Shown: in pieces, positions 9,203-17,438 of the stretch
How the letters are laid out: the number at the start of each line of letters is the position of its first letter
Position numbering within the stretch: position 1 is the first letter of the stretch
From: Actibacterium pelagium
GTDB taxonomy: Bacteria > Pseudomonadota > Alphaproteobacteria > Rhodobacterales > Rhodobacteraceae
NCBI RefSeq assembly: GCF_002285415.1
Contig: NZ_NSBU01000007.1
Span: 1,388,583-1,452,582 of the forward strand
Direction of reading: 5' to 3'
Length of the DNA stretch: 64,000 nucleotides
Made by a program: the position numbers and the translations under genes
The notes under the pieces: model-generated
Databases searched by the model: none
Told to the model about the DNA's origin: nothing
What the model saw: the letters and a program-made list of their open reading frames with translations, nothing else

Positions 9203-10584
9203 AGCAGGACGGCCCCGGCCAGCGCGAGGAAGGCAAAGAAGCCCACCACATCCGTCACGGTTGTCACAAAGGCGCCAGAGGCCAGCGCGGGATCAATTCC
9301 GAACCGCTCCAGCGCCACGGGAATCAAAATCCCCGCCAAACCGGCGACAACCAGATTGACCACCATCGCGACGCCAATCACCACGCCCAGCATCGGTGTG
9401 CCGAACCACAGGACACCGATGACGCCCATGACCACGGCAAAGATCACCCCGTTTGTCAGGCCGACGAGCGCCTCACGTCGGACAACCCGCCAGACGTTGG
9501 ATGGCGACAAGTCCTTGGTCGCAATCGCACGTACCGCAACCGTCAGGCTTTGCGTCCCCGCATTGCCGCCCATCGAGGCGACAATCGGCATCAGAACCGC
9601 CAGCGCCACGAACTGGGCAATTGTTTCTTCGAACTGCGCGATTACCAACGAGGCCAGGATCGCTGTCACAAGGTTTACCGCCAGCCACGGGAAACGCTGC
9701 TTGGTGGTCTCGATCACCCGGTCGCTAAGGCTGCTTTCCCCAACACCCGCCAGACGCAGGATGTCTTCTTCGTGCTCTTCGTCCAGAACCCCCATCGCGT
9801 CATCGATGGTGATCATCCCGATCAGACGCCCCCCATCATCGACAACCGGGGCCGAAATCAGGTGGTACTGGTTGAACGCATAGGCCACGTCTTCCTCGTC
9901 CTGCAGGACGGGAATTGTACGGAAACTGTCTTCGAACAAATCGCTTAGAGGTGTCGAGCGTTTTGCAGACAAGAGCTTGCCCAAGGTAACATAGCCCAGC
10001 GGGGCCATTTTGGGGTCAACCACAAAGACATGGTAGAACTGCTCTGGCAGGTCTTCTTCGGTCTCGCGCAGGTAATCAATCGCATCACCCACAAGCCAGT
10101 GCTCGGGCGCGGCGACGACTTCGCGCTGCATCAAGCGGCCAGCCGAGAATTCGGGATAGGTCAGCGCCTGTTCGACCGCGACCCTGTCCGCGTCTTCCAA
10201 GGCATCAAGAATCGCTTCCTGCTGTTCGTCTTCAAGATCTTCGACAAGGTCGACGACGTCATCGGTCTCAAGTTCCCGGACCGCCTCGTCCAGAACTTCC
10301 TTGGGCAGGAACTCGATAACTTCTTCGCGCAGGACCTCGTCCAATTCCGACAGGACATCACCGTCGATCTTGTTTCCGGCCAAAAACAGGATCTCGCGCC
10401 GATGGGCGCTGTCGACCTGTTCCAGAAAGTCAGCAATGTCGGCAGAGTGCAGCGGCTCCAGCAGCTCGCCTAGCCGCTCCTTGTCACCCGCGGCAACGGC
10501 GATACGGACCGCAGTGAACAACGTACTGTCCAGCGCGTAGTCGTCTTCTTCCAAAACGACGGTCTCTAGCTCATCTTCTGCCAT
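9199..10584 (-). CDS. mgtE: MgtE magnesium transporter
   Basis: Protein of 461 residues with the full MgtE layout: an acidic N-terminal superhelical domain (about 20-140), a CBS pair (about 145-270, with GYVTLGKLL and IGMITIDDAMGVLDE) and five C-terminal membrane segments (about 295-460) with the pore region MGGNAGTQSLTVAVRA. In studied members, magnesium bound between the cytosolic domains closes the pore. I see no M-box RNA in the 121-base leader, which does carry an inverted repeat (listed separately). Confidence 0.95.
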   Translation of the reverse strand: MAEDELETVVLEEDDYALDSTLFTAVRIAVAAGDKERLGELLEPLHSADIADFLEQVDSAHRREILFLAGNKIDGDVLSELDEVLREEVIEFLPKEVLDEAVRELETDDVVDLVEDLEDEQQEAILDALEDADRVAVEQALTYPEFSAGRLMQREVVAAPEHWLVGDAIDYLRETEEDLPEQFYHVFVVDPKMAPLGYVTLGKLLSAKRSTPLSDLFEDSFRTIPVLQDEEDVAYAFNQYHLISAPVVDDGGRLIGMITIDDAMGVLDEEHEEDILRLAGVGESSLSDRVIETTKQRFPWLAVNLVTAILASLVIAQFEETIAQFVALAVLMPIVASMGGNAGTQSLTVAVRAIATKDLSPSNVWRVVRREALVGLTNGVIFAVVMGVIGVLWFGTPMLGVVIGVAMVVNLVVAGLAGILIPVALERFGIDPALASGAFVTTVTDVVGFFAFLALAGAVLL

Positions 10585-10594
10585 GGGGACCCTC

Positions 10595-10616
10595 TTGACT
10601 TGAGTGCCCTAGTCAA
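10595..10616. promoter_or_regulatory. Inverted repeat between mgtE and guaD
   Basis: TTGACT and AGTCAA separated by ten bases form an inverted repeat in the 121-base divergent region of mgtE and guaD, 11 bases from the mgtE start. A dimeric regulator could bind here, or the left arm could simply be a -35 element. The spacing of ten does not fit an Fnr box, which needs four. Confidence 0.3.
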
Positions 10617-10705
10617 ACCGGGTTTCGCGCCGGGGTGCAAGATGCGCAATTTACCTTACGCTCGTCGGCGCCTATCTTATCCACCGAAATCAGACCGGAG
10701 ATCCC

Positions 10706-11998
10706 ATGTCCCAGCCCACCCTTTTATTGGGTCAAACCCTTGGCTTTCATTCCAACCCGTTCCATTCGGAACCGACCGAAGCCGCCAATTACAATCGGAC
10801 CGGGGCTATTCTGGTGGTTGATGGGATGATTCAGGACCTTGGGGATGCCAAAGCGCTGAAGGCCAAGTACCCACAGGCGCAGGTGGTGGACTATGGCAAT
10901 GCATTAATCTCTGCCGGCTTCATCGATTCTCATGTGCATTTCCCGCAAACGGCCATGATCGCAAGCTGGGCGCACAGGTTGGTGGATTGGCTGAACATTC
11001 ACACCTTCCCCGAAGAGATGCGGTTCAGCGACCCCGATTACGCCCGCCAGATCGCCAAGCGCTATTTCGACCTGACATTGGCGCAGGGTACAACAACGGT
11101 TTGCTCTTACGCCACGATCCACCCCGAAAGTGTGGAGGCCTTCTTTACCGAGGCACAATCCCGCGGCCTGCGGGCCCTGACCGGTAAGACCTGCATGGAC
11201 CGAAACGCCCCCGAAGGTCTGCAAGATACCCCGCAATCGGCCTATGATGACAGCAAGGCCCTGCTTCAGCGCTGGCATGGCGTTGACCGACTGTCTTACG
11301 TCATCACCCCGCGGTTCTCGCCCACCTCAACCCCAGAACAACTGGAAGCAGTCGGTGCGCTTTGGTCTGAAAACCCGCTCTGCCTGATGCAGACCCACCT
11401 CAGTGAACAAACGGACGAGATCGAATGGGTCCGCTCGCTTTTCCCAGAGGCGCGGGACTATCTGGACACCTACGAACGTTACGGACTGCTTGGTGATCGC
11501 GCCGTCTATGGCCACGCCATCCACCTGGAGGGCCGCGAACGCGCGCGTCTGAAAGAGGTCGGTGCCGGGCTGGTCCATTGCCCGACGTCGAACACCTTTA
11601 TCGGCTCTGGCCTGTTTGACATGAACAGCCTGATGGCTGAAGGCCAGCGGATTGGGCTTGCCACCGATACGGGTGGCGGCTCGTCCTTCTCGATGCTGCG
11701 CACCATGGCCGCCGCTTACGAGATTTCCCAGCTACGCCAGCGCACCCTGCACCCAGCAGAGCTGTACTGGCTGGCCACCCAAGGGTCTGCGAATGTCCTG
11801 CATATCGGCGACAAGGTCGGCAACTTGGCCGTTGGAATGGAGGCTGATCTGGTGGTCCTAGATCTAGCCTCGACCCCTGCGATCGCGCAACGGCATGCTG
11901 AAGCGGATGACTTCTGGGAAGCGCTATTCCCGACGATCATGATGGGCGATGACCGGGCCATCAAAACCGTATGGATTGGCGGTAGAGAAGCGCCTTAA
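10706..11998 (+). CDS. guaD: Guanine deaminase
   Basis: Amidohydrolase of 430 residues that converts guanine to xanthine in purine salvage and catabolism. Zinc ligands and active-site residues are visible in FIDSHVHFPQ (HxH), MQTHLSEQTDE, GHAIHLE and LATDTGGGSS. The Gly-Gly-Gly after the last Asp and the HFPQ motif are typical of GuaD rather than other cytosine/chlorohydrolase-type enzymes. The stop overlaps the end of the convergent tadA gene by four bases. Confidence 0.93.
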   Translation: MSQPTLLLGQTLGFHSNPFHSEPTEAANYNRTGAILVVDGMIQDLGDAKALKAKYPQAQVVDYGNALISAGFIDSHVHFPQTAMIASWAHRLVDWLNIHTFPEEMRFSDPDYARQIAKRYFDLTLAQGTTTVCSYATIHPESVEAFFTEAQSRGLRALTGKTCMDRNAPEGLQDTPQSAYDDSKALLQRWHGVDRLSYVITPRFSPTSTPEQLEAVGALWSENPLCLMQTHLSEQTDEIEWVRSLFPEARDYLDTYERYGLLGDRAVYGHAIHLEGRERARLKEVGAGLVHCPTSNTFIGSGLFDMNSLMAEGQRIGLATDTGGGSSFSMLRTMAAAYEISQLRQRTLHPAELYWLATQGSANVLHIGDKVGNLAVGMEADLVVLDLASTPAIAQRHAEADDFWEALFPTIMMGDDRAIKTVWIGGREAP

Positions 11999-12450
11999 GC
12001 CCGTCGCCCCGCAAAAAATTCCTTTAGCAACGCTTCGCTTTCCGGCGCGCCAATCCCGTCATAGACCTCGGGTACATGATGGCATTGTGCGTGGCTGAAA
12101 ATGCGGGGGCCCTGAGCGACACCGCCAGATTTCGGGTCCGCCGCCCCATAATAGACGCGCGCAATCCGGGCATTCGCGATGGCCGCGGCACACATCGGGC
12201 ATGGTTCCAGCGTCACATAAAGATCGAACCCCGGCAGGCGCTCTGATCCGGCCGCTGCGCAGCCCGCGCGCAGAACCTGCACCTCGGCATGTGCAGTCGG
12301 ATCGCTCAACTCTCGGGTCCGGTTGCCGTCGCGGGCAACCACGCGCCCCTCGGCGTCGACCAGCACCGCCCCAACAGGGACTTCGCCGCGCTTGGCAGCA
12401 GCGCGGGCCTCATCCATTGCAAGGTCCATATAAGAGGTAAACGGGCTCAT
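11995..12450 (-). CDS. tadA: tRNA-specific adenosine deaminase TadA
   Basis: Zinc deaminase of 151 residues that makes inosine at the wobble position of tRNA-Arg(ACG). The catalytic HAE is in PTAHAEVQVLR and the zinc Cys pair in EPCPMCAAAIANARI. The length and the GVAQGPRIF region are typical. It is divergent from the pseudouridine synthase gene, with 76 bases between them. Confidence 0.94.
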   Translation of the reverse strand: MSPFTSYMDLAMDEARAAAKRGEVPVGAVLVDAEGRVVARDGNRTRELSDPTAHAEVQVLRAGCAAAGSERLPGFDLYVTLEPCPMCAAAIANARIARVYYGAADPKSGGVAQGPRIFSHAQCHHVPEVYDGIGAPESEALLKEFFAGRRA

Positions 12451-12526
12451 CCCCTTTGCATGCCCCCTGCCCGCCTATTCCGCAAGAGGCTTTCCCTTGC
12501 GCCGCCAAAGGCGTATGGGGATCGGC

Positions 12527-13339
12527 ATGACAGATAAGACACCTCCCGGCGACCGGATCGCCAAAGTACTGGCACGCGCAGGCGTGGCCTCTCGTCGTGA
12601 AGCCGAGCGGATGATCGAGGCTGGCCGGGTGACGGTGAATGGCAAGATCATCGACAGTCCCGCGCTGAACGTGACATCAGCGCATGTGATCACCGTGGAT
12701 GGCAAGCCCTTGGCCGAGCCAGAACCGCCGCGCATCTGGATGTATCACAAGCCCACCGGGCTGGTGACGACCAACCGCGACGAAAAAGGGCGCGAGACGG
12801 TGTTTGATCATCTGCCCAAAGAGTTGCCGCGCGTCATGACGGTCGGACGGCTTGACCTGAATTCGGAAGGGTTGCTGCTGCTGACCAATGACGGTGAGGT
12901 GAAGCGTAAACTAGAGCTGCCGGCGACCGGTTGGCTGCGTCGTTATCGGGTGCGCGTGAACGGCAAACCGACAGACGACATGCTGGTGCCACTGCGCGAA
13001 GGCATTACGCTGGACCGCGAGACGTTCCAGCCCATGGAAGTGTCCATCGACCGCCAACAAGGTGCGAATGCATGGCTGACCGTGTCCCTTCGCGAAGGCA
13101 AGAACCGCGAGATTCGCCGCGCGATGGAGGCTGTAGGTCTGACCGTGAACCGGCTGATCCGGGTCAGCTACGGGCCCTTCCAGCTTGGCCAGCTCAAGTC
13201 TGGCGAGGTCGAGGAAATTAGAGGCCGCGTGGTCCGCGACCAGCTTGGTTTGGACAAGGAATTCAAGCCCGCAACCACACCTAGACCCAAGGTCAACCGA
13301 CGCAGAAAGCCGCCGGGGGGAAAACCTCGTCGTCAGTAA
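12527..13339 (+). CDS. rluB: RsuA/RluB-family rRNA pseudouridine synthase
   Basis: Protein of 270 residues: an N-terminal S4 RNA-binding domain (DRIAKVLARAGVASRRE) followed by the synthase domain with the catalytic Asp in GRLDLNSEGLLLLTNDG and the motif GKNREIRR. The tail is basic (RRRKPPGGKPRRQ), as in alphaproteobacterial RluB-like proteins, which modify 23S rRNA near the peptidyl-transferase centre. I chose the ATG at 12527 because the S4 domain follows directly; an in-frame TTG at 12497 would add ten residues without support. The RluB versus RluE/RsuA choice is by overall resemblance only. Confidence 0.88.
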   Translation: MTDKTPPGDRIAKVLARAGVASRREAERMIEAGRVTVNGKIIDSPALNVTSAHVITVDGKPLAEPEPPRIWMYHKPTGLVTTNRDEKGRETVFDHLPKELPRVMTVGRLDLNSEGLLLLTNDGEVKRKLELPATGWLRRYRVRVNGKPTDDMLVPLREGITLDRETFQPMEVSIDRQQGANAWLTVSLREGKNREIRRAMEAVGLTVNRLIRVSYGPFQLGQLKSGEVEEIRGRVVRDQLGLDKEFKPATTPRPKVNRRRKPPGGKPRRQ

Positions 13340-13352
13340 CCTTGTCGCGCCC

Positions 13353-13375
13353 TTGGCAATGTGCATTCTTGCCAA
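13353..13375 (+). other. Hairpin in the terC leader
   Basis: A 7-bp stem (TTGGCAA with TTGCCAA) and a 9-base loop, ending about 30 bases before the terC start in the 66-base gap after the pseudouridine synthase gene. No T-run follows, so it is not an obvious terminator. It may act in mRNA processing or as an operator. Confidence 0.35.
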
Positions 13376-13405
13376 AGACTTGAAACAACTAAGGGCTGAA
13401 GGGCG

Positions 13406-14230
13406 ATGGCAGACCTTTTCACAATCGAAAACCTTGGCAACTTGCTGATGCTGTGCTTCCTGCAAGCAGTGCTGGGCTTTGATAACCTTCTATATATCAG
13501 CATCGAAAGCCAGCGGGCCCCCGTTGCACAGCAAAAAGCCGTGCGATTCTGGGGCATCATCATGGCCGTGACGCTGCGCGTCGTTTTGCTGTTCGTGATG
13601 ATCAACCTGATCGAATCTCTTAGCGATCCGTTCTTCACCTTCGCCTGGAGTGGCGTTCTGGAAGGTGCCGTGAACTTCGCGACAATCATCTTCATCGTTG
13701 GTGGCGTCTTCATCATCTATACCGCTGTGAAAGAAATCTCGCACATGCTGTCAGTTGACCATCTCGACCACGATATCGAAGGGAAGTCCGGCAAGTCCGG
13801 CCTTCAGGTGGTAATGTTGATCGTCATGATGAACCTGATCTTCAGCTTCGACTCGATCCTGTCGGCATTGGCAATCACGGATGTCTTCCCGATCCTTGCG
13901 GCAGCGATCCTGATTTCAGGCGCTGCGATGCTGGTTCTGGCCGATGGCGTTACCGCGTTTCTTGAAAAGAACCGGATGTACGAGGTTCTGGGCCTTTTCA
14001 TCCTGCTGATCGTTGGCGTGGTCCTGCTTGGAGAGGCCGGCGTAGCCGCCGCCCATGCGATGCATGATGACACGTTAGGCCTAAAAATCTTCGGCTACCC
14101 CTTGATACCGATGTCGAAGACCACCTTCTATTTTGCAGTTATCGTGTTGTTCGCGGTGGAAATTCTGCAATCGGGCTATGCCAAAAAGCTGGACGCCGAG
14201 CGCCGCGCAGAGCAATCTCATCACGGCTGA
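13406..14230 (+). CDS. terC: TerC-family integral membrane protein
   Basis: Membrane protein of 274 residues with about seven to eight hydrophobic segments. Family hallmarks are the acidic intramembrane motifs GFDNLLYISIE in the first segment and FSFDSILSA near residue 150. TerC proteins were named from tellurite resistance, and several members are now linked to manganese export or metal loading of exported enzymes. Here it heads a run of genes that includes TelA- and XpaC-like proteins, which suggests a membrane-stress role rather than simple metal export. A hairpin follows the stop before the next small ORF. Confidence 0.9.
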   Translation: MADLFTIENLGNLLMLCFLQAVLGFDNLLYISIESQRAPVAQQKAVRFWGIIMAVTLRVVLLFVMINLIESLSDPFFTFAWSGVLEGAVNFATIIFIVGGVFIIYTAVKEISHMLSVDHLDHDIEGKSGKSGLQVVMLIVMMNLIFSFDSILSALAITDVFPILAAAILISGAAMLVLADGVTAFLEKNRMYEVLGLFILLIVGVVLLGEAGVAAAHAMHDDTLGLKIFGYPLIPMSKTTFYFAVIVLFAVEILQSGYAKKLDAERRAEQSHHG

Positions 14231-14252
14231 CCGCCTGAGACGTCACGCAAAC

Positions 14253-14282
14253 GTCGCACCCACCGTTAGGAACGGGTGCGAC
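14253..14282 (+). other. Intercistronic hairpin after terC
   Basis: A 9-bp stem (GTCGCACCC with GGGTGCGAC) and a 12-base loop between terC and the 28-codon ORF. No T-run follows on the plus strand, so it more likely tunes stability of the terC part of the transcript than ends it. Confidence 0.45.
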
Positions 14283-14299
14283 CATCAAGGGAGAAGATC

Positions 14300-14386
14300 A
14301 TGTCGGATACAGGATTGCAGAAGGTCGCCTTCTTCATTCTGCTTGCGCTGATCCTCTATGTGTCGGCCTCGGCAGGAGGGGCGTAA
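14300..14386 (+). CDS. 28-residue single-span membrane protein
   Basis: A very short gene starting at an ATG preceded by AGGGAGAAG. It encodes 28 residues: a short polar start (MSDTGLQK), one hydrophobic helix (VAFFILLALILYVSA) and a small SAGGA tail. Its stop codon overlaps the start of the xpaC-like gene as TAATG, which points to translational coupling and argues that it is a real coding sequence. A role as a small subunit or regulator of the neighbouring membrane proteins is inference from position only. Confidence 0.6.
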   Translation: MSDTGLQKVAFFILLALILYVSASAGGA

Positions 14387-15288
14387 TGGCTCAGCGATAC
14401 GGTGGAAAATTCAGCCCCGACGGCAGCCCGGACAACGCGCCGACCCCGTCGTCGCCGTTTAAAGGCAAGCGCCGCTCGCGCATTGGCGGTCGGGTGAACA
14501 TGTTGTTCTTCGCGCCAATCCCGCTGGTGTTTCAGGCCTTCGGGTCGGAACCGGTGGTCATGGCAACCTATTTGGCCGCCTTCGGCACGTTGATGCTGGC
14601 AGCTTGGCTGACCCGCGAAGGGCTTCTGGCGCAAGAATCCTATGACAGTCGCAAGGTCGCCAAACGCCCGGCCATCCCGCGCAAGCTGTTCGGCTCTATT
14701 CTGACCGGCGCTGGTCTGGCGATTGCGGGCTTTGCCGGGCATGGGCCGATCGAAGCGATGATCTTTGCCGCACTGGGGGCGATCCTGCACGGGCTCGCCT
14801 TTGGGTTGGACCCGATGAAGGACAAAGGTGCCGAAGGCATCGACAGCTTTCAACAGGACCGTGTTGCGCGCGCCGTGGACGAGGCGGAAAAGCATCTGTC
14901 CACAATGTTCAGCGCGATCCAGAAGACTGCAGACCGTGGCCTTGTGCGCCGTGTCGAAGAATTTCAGGCCACCGCCCGTGACCTGTTTCGCACCGTCGAA
15001 GAAGACCCGCGCGACCTGACCGCAGCCCGTAAATATATGGGCGTCTACCTAATGGGAGCGAAAGACGCGACCGTCAAATTCGCCGATCTCTATTCCCGAA
15101 ATCGCGACGCCAACGCGCGTCGCGACTACGAAGACCTACTGACCGATCTCGAGCAGAATTTCGCTGCCAGAACTCAGGCTCTCTTGCTGGATGATCGCTC
15201 AGACCTGACAGTAGAAATTGAAGTTTTGCGCGAGCGACTGCAGCGCGAAGGGGTCCGGCTGGAAACCGCCCCATCTAGTGAGGAGTAA
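14386..15288 (+). CDS. XpaC-like (5-bromo-4-chloroindolyl phosphate hydrolysis family) membrane protein
   Basis: Protein of 300 residues: a basic N-terminal tail (about 1-35), two pairs of hydrophobic segments (about 37-75 and 100-145), then a helical cytoplasmic domain (about 155-300) rich in charged coiled-coil-like sequence. This layout and the pairing with a TelA homologue directly downstream match the XpaC family; Bacillus subtilis carries xpaC next to the TelA-like yaaN. Despite the family name, catalytic activity is not established. It starts inside the stop of the 28-codon ORF, and its GAGGAG tail serves as ribosome site for the next gene five bases on. Confidence 0.82.
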   Translation: MAQRYGGKFSPDGSPDNAPTPSSPFKGKRRSRIGGRVNMLFFAPIPLVFQAFGSEPVVMATYLAAFGTLMLAAWLTREGLLAQESYDSRKVAKRPAIPRKLFGSILTGAGLAIAGFAGHGPIEAMIFAALGAILHGLAFGLDPMKDKGAEGIDSFQQDRVARAVDEAEKHLSTMFSAIQKTADRGLVRRVEEFQATARDLFRTVEEDPRDLTAARKYMGVYLMGAKDATVKFADLYSRNRDANARRDYEDLLTDLEQNFAARTQALLLDDRSDLTVEIEVLRERLQREGVRLETAPSSEE

Positions 15289-15293
15289 TACCC

Positions 15294-16484
15294 ATGTCTG
15301 ATACCGTCCGCCAAAAAGCAGAGGCCGCCTTGGCCGAAGTGGAAGAGGTGACCGCCTCGATCCTGCCCGAAATCAAACCCGCCAATGCGCTTGTTCCGCT
15401 GGCAGAGGCAGAGCCCGCAGTCGCAGACGACATCCGGAAGCGGATGGATGAAATCGACATGACCGATACCGGGTCGATTATCGCCTTCGGCTCTACCGCT
15501 CAGGCAGAGCTGCAGACCATCAGCCAGGACATGCTGGCAGGCGTCCGCAACAAGGACGTGGGTCCGGCAGGCGGCAGCCTGCGCGAGATGGTCACCACCA
15601 TTCGCGGTTTTTCGGTTTCGGAACTGGACGTACGCCGCGAACGCAGCTGGTGGGAAAAGCTTCTGGGCCGCACCGCACCTTTCGCCAACTGGGTGGCCAA
15701 ATTTGAAACCGTTCAGGGCCAGATCGACAAGATCACTGACGAGCTTCTGAACCATGAGCACCTGCTTCTGAAGGACATCAAGTCCCTGGACTTGCTGTAT
15801 GAAAAGACGCTCGATTTCTATGACGAGCTGGCTCTGTACATCACCGCCGGTCAGGAAAAGCTGAATGAGCTGGATGAGACCGTCATCCCCGCGAAAGAAG
15901 CCGATGTCGAAGCTGCGGAAGAGAACGATAAGGTTCTGGTCGCCCAAGAGCTGCGCGACCTGCGCGCTGCGCGCGACGACCTTGAACGCCGCGTTCACGA
16001 CCTGAAACTGACCCGTCAGGTCACCATGCAGTCCCTGCCCTCGATCCGTCTGGTTCAGGAAAACGACAAGTCGCTGGTGACCAAAATCAACTCGACGTTG
16101 GTGAACACTGTTCCGCTGTGGGAGACACAGTTGGCACAGGCCGTCACCATCCAGCGTTCGAAAGAAGCGGCAGTGTCTGTTAAGGAAGCCACGGATCTGA
16201 CCAATGAGCTGCTGACCGCCAACGCGGAAAACCTCAAGGAAGCCAACAAGGTTGTCCGCGAGGAAATGGAGCGCGGCGTCTTCGACATCGAAGCGGTCAA
16301 GTCGGCCAACGCAACCTTGATCGCTACGATCGAGGAAAGCCTGCAGATCGCCGACGAAGGCAAGGCCAAGCGCGCCGCTGCCGAAGAAGAGCTGAAGAAG
16401 ATGGAAGTCGAACTGCGCGAGACCCTCGCAGCAGCCAAGGCACGCGGCGACAAGGCCGGCGTCACCATCGGCGGCTCTGTTTAA
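15294..16484 (+). CDS. TelA/YaaN-family toxic anion resistance protein
   Basis: Soluble, almost wholly helical protein of 396 residues. It contains the family core with RSWWEKLLGR near residue 120 and a long charged coiled-coil region (about 140-390). TelA-family proteins (PF05816; TelA of RK2, KlaA operon, B. subtilis YaaN/YceH) are tied to tellurite and antibiotic or envelope stress, with unknown mechanism. It is adjacent to its common partner XpaC. A strong AAGGAGG site for the next gene overlaps its stop codon. Confidence 0.88.
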   Translation: MSDTVRQKAEAALAEVEEVTASILPEIKPANALVPLAEAEPAVADDIRKRMDEIDMTDTGSIIAFGSTAQAELQTISQDMLAGVRNKDVGPAGGSLREMVTTIRGFSVSELDVRRERSWWEKLLGRTAPFANWVAKFETVQGQIDKITDELLNHEHLLLKDIKSLDLLYEKTLDFYDELALYITAGQEKLNELDETVIPAKEADVEAAEENDKVLVAQELRDLRAARDDLERRVHDLKLTRQVTMQSLPSIRLVQENDKSLVTKINSTLVNTVPLWETQLAQAVTIQRSKEAAVSVKEATDLTNELLTANAENLKEANKVVREEMERGVFDIEAVKSANATLIATIEESLQIADEGKAKRAAAEEELKKMEVELRETLAAAKARGDKAGVTIGGSV

Positions 16485-16494
16485 GGAGGCCGCT

Positions 16495-17415
16495 ATCCCG
16501 CGCCTACTGAAACACCTAACCCTGCCAGCCCTTCTTTTGGGGCTGGCAGGGTGCGAAATGCCCAGCCCCGGCCCAACCGAGCCGGAGCCAGCTACGCCTG
16601 AACCTTCGGCAGCCAGTGTGTCGATGCAGCGCTACTACGCGCGGGTCGAGGACTCGTTGGTCTCTCGTGGGCTTTTGCGGACGGACGACGGGCAAGTTGA
16701 TGCCAAGTACACAAGCCGAGAGCTGGTGGATAACTTCGTCCAGATCGCCCTTTACGATGAATATGTGACCTCGGGCAGCACCATCATTGCACGCCCCACC
16801 AAAAGCCGTTTGCGCCGTTGGGAAAGCCCAATCCGTCTTGGTGTGACCTTCGGTGCGCACGTCACTGAGGCACAGCAAAGCCAAGACATGGAGATGATCC
16901 GTGATGTGTCCCGTCAATTGGAGCGGGCCAGCCAGCATCCTGTGAGCCTGACCTCGGCGGATCGGGCAAATTATCATCTGCTTGTACTGAACGAAGATGA
17001 TCGCCGCGGCATCGAACCGACGCTGCGCAAACTGATCCCCGGTATCGACGACAATATGATCCGGTTTCTAACCGGCCTGTCGCGCTCTACCTATTGCCTT
17101 GTCCTTGCGTTTTCGACCGGCGACAACCCCGTCTACAACCAAGCTTTGGCCTTGGTGCGGTCCGAACATCCCGACCTGCTACGCCAATCCTGCTATCACG
17201 AAGAGCTGGCCCAAGGTATGGGTCTGGCCAACGACAGCCCGCGCGCGCGTCCCTCTGTCTTTAACGACGACGAGGAATTCGCGCTTCTGACATCACATGA
17301 CGAGCTTTTGCTACGAATTCTCTATGACCCCCGCCTGCGCCCCGGTATGACACCCGAACAGGCGCGCCCGGTGGTGGTCGAGATCGTGGAAGAGCTGACC
17401 GGGGGCAGCGTCTAG
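16495..17415 (+). CDS. DUF2927 lipoprotein with apparent AUC start codon
   Basis: Predicted lipoprotein of 306 residues. A complete signal peptide with lipobox LAGC (LLKHLTLPALLLGLAGC) can only be read by starting at an ATC codon at 16495, five bases after a near-perfect AGGAGG. The in-frame TTG at 16537 and ATG at 16558 would cut off most or all of the signal. The mature protein starts with a Pro/Glu-rich linker and continues as a DUF2927-type domain (about 50-260). Domain function is unknown. It lies within the terC-telA-SPFH gene run, so it may be the envelope-exposed component. Confidence 0.72.
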   Translation: MPRLLKHLTLPALLLGLAGCEMPSPGPTEPEPATPEPSAASVSMQRYYARVEDSLVSRGLLRTDDGQVDAKYTSRELVDNFVQIALYDEYVTSGSTIIARPTKSRLRRWESPIRLGVTFGAHVTEAQQSQDMEMIRDVSRQLERASQHPVSLTSADRANYHLLVLNEDDRRGIEPTLRKLIPGIDDNMIRFLTGLSRSTYCLVLAFSTGDNPVYNQALALVRSEHPDLLRQSCYHEELAQGMGLANDSPRARPSVFNDDEEFALLTSHDELLLRILYDPRLRPGMTPEQARPVVVEIVEELTGGSV

Positions 17416-17438
17416 CCCCGCATAACCGGAGACTTACT

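Noticed and set aside
10585-10705. M-box magnesium riboswitch ahead of mgtE
   Set aside because: Only an inverted repeat is seen and the leader is too short and unstructured.
13340-13405. yybP-ykoY manganese riboswitch ahead of terC
   Set aside because: The gap is only 66 bases and shows one simple hairpin without the riboswitch core.
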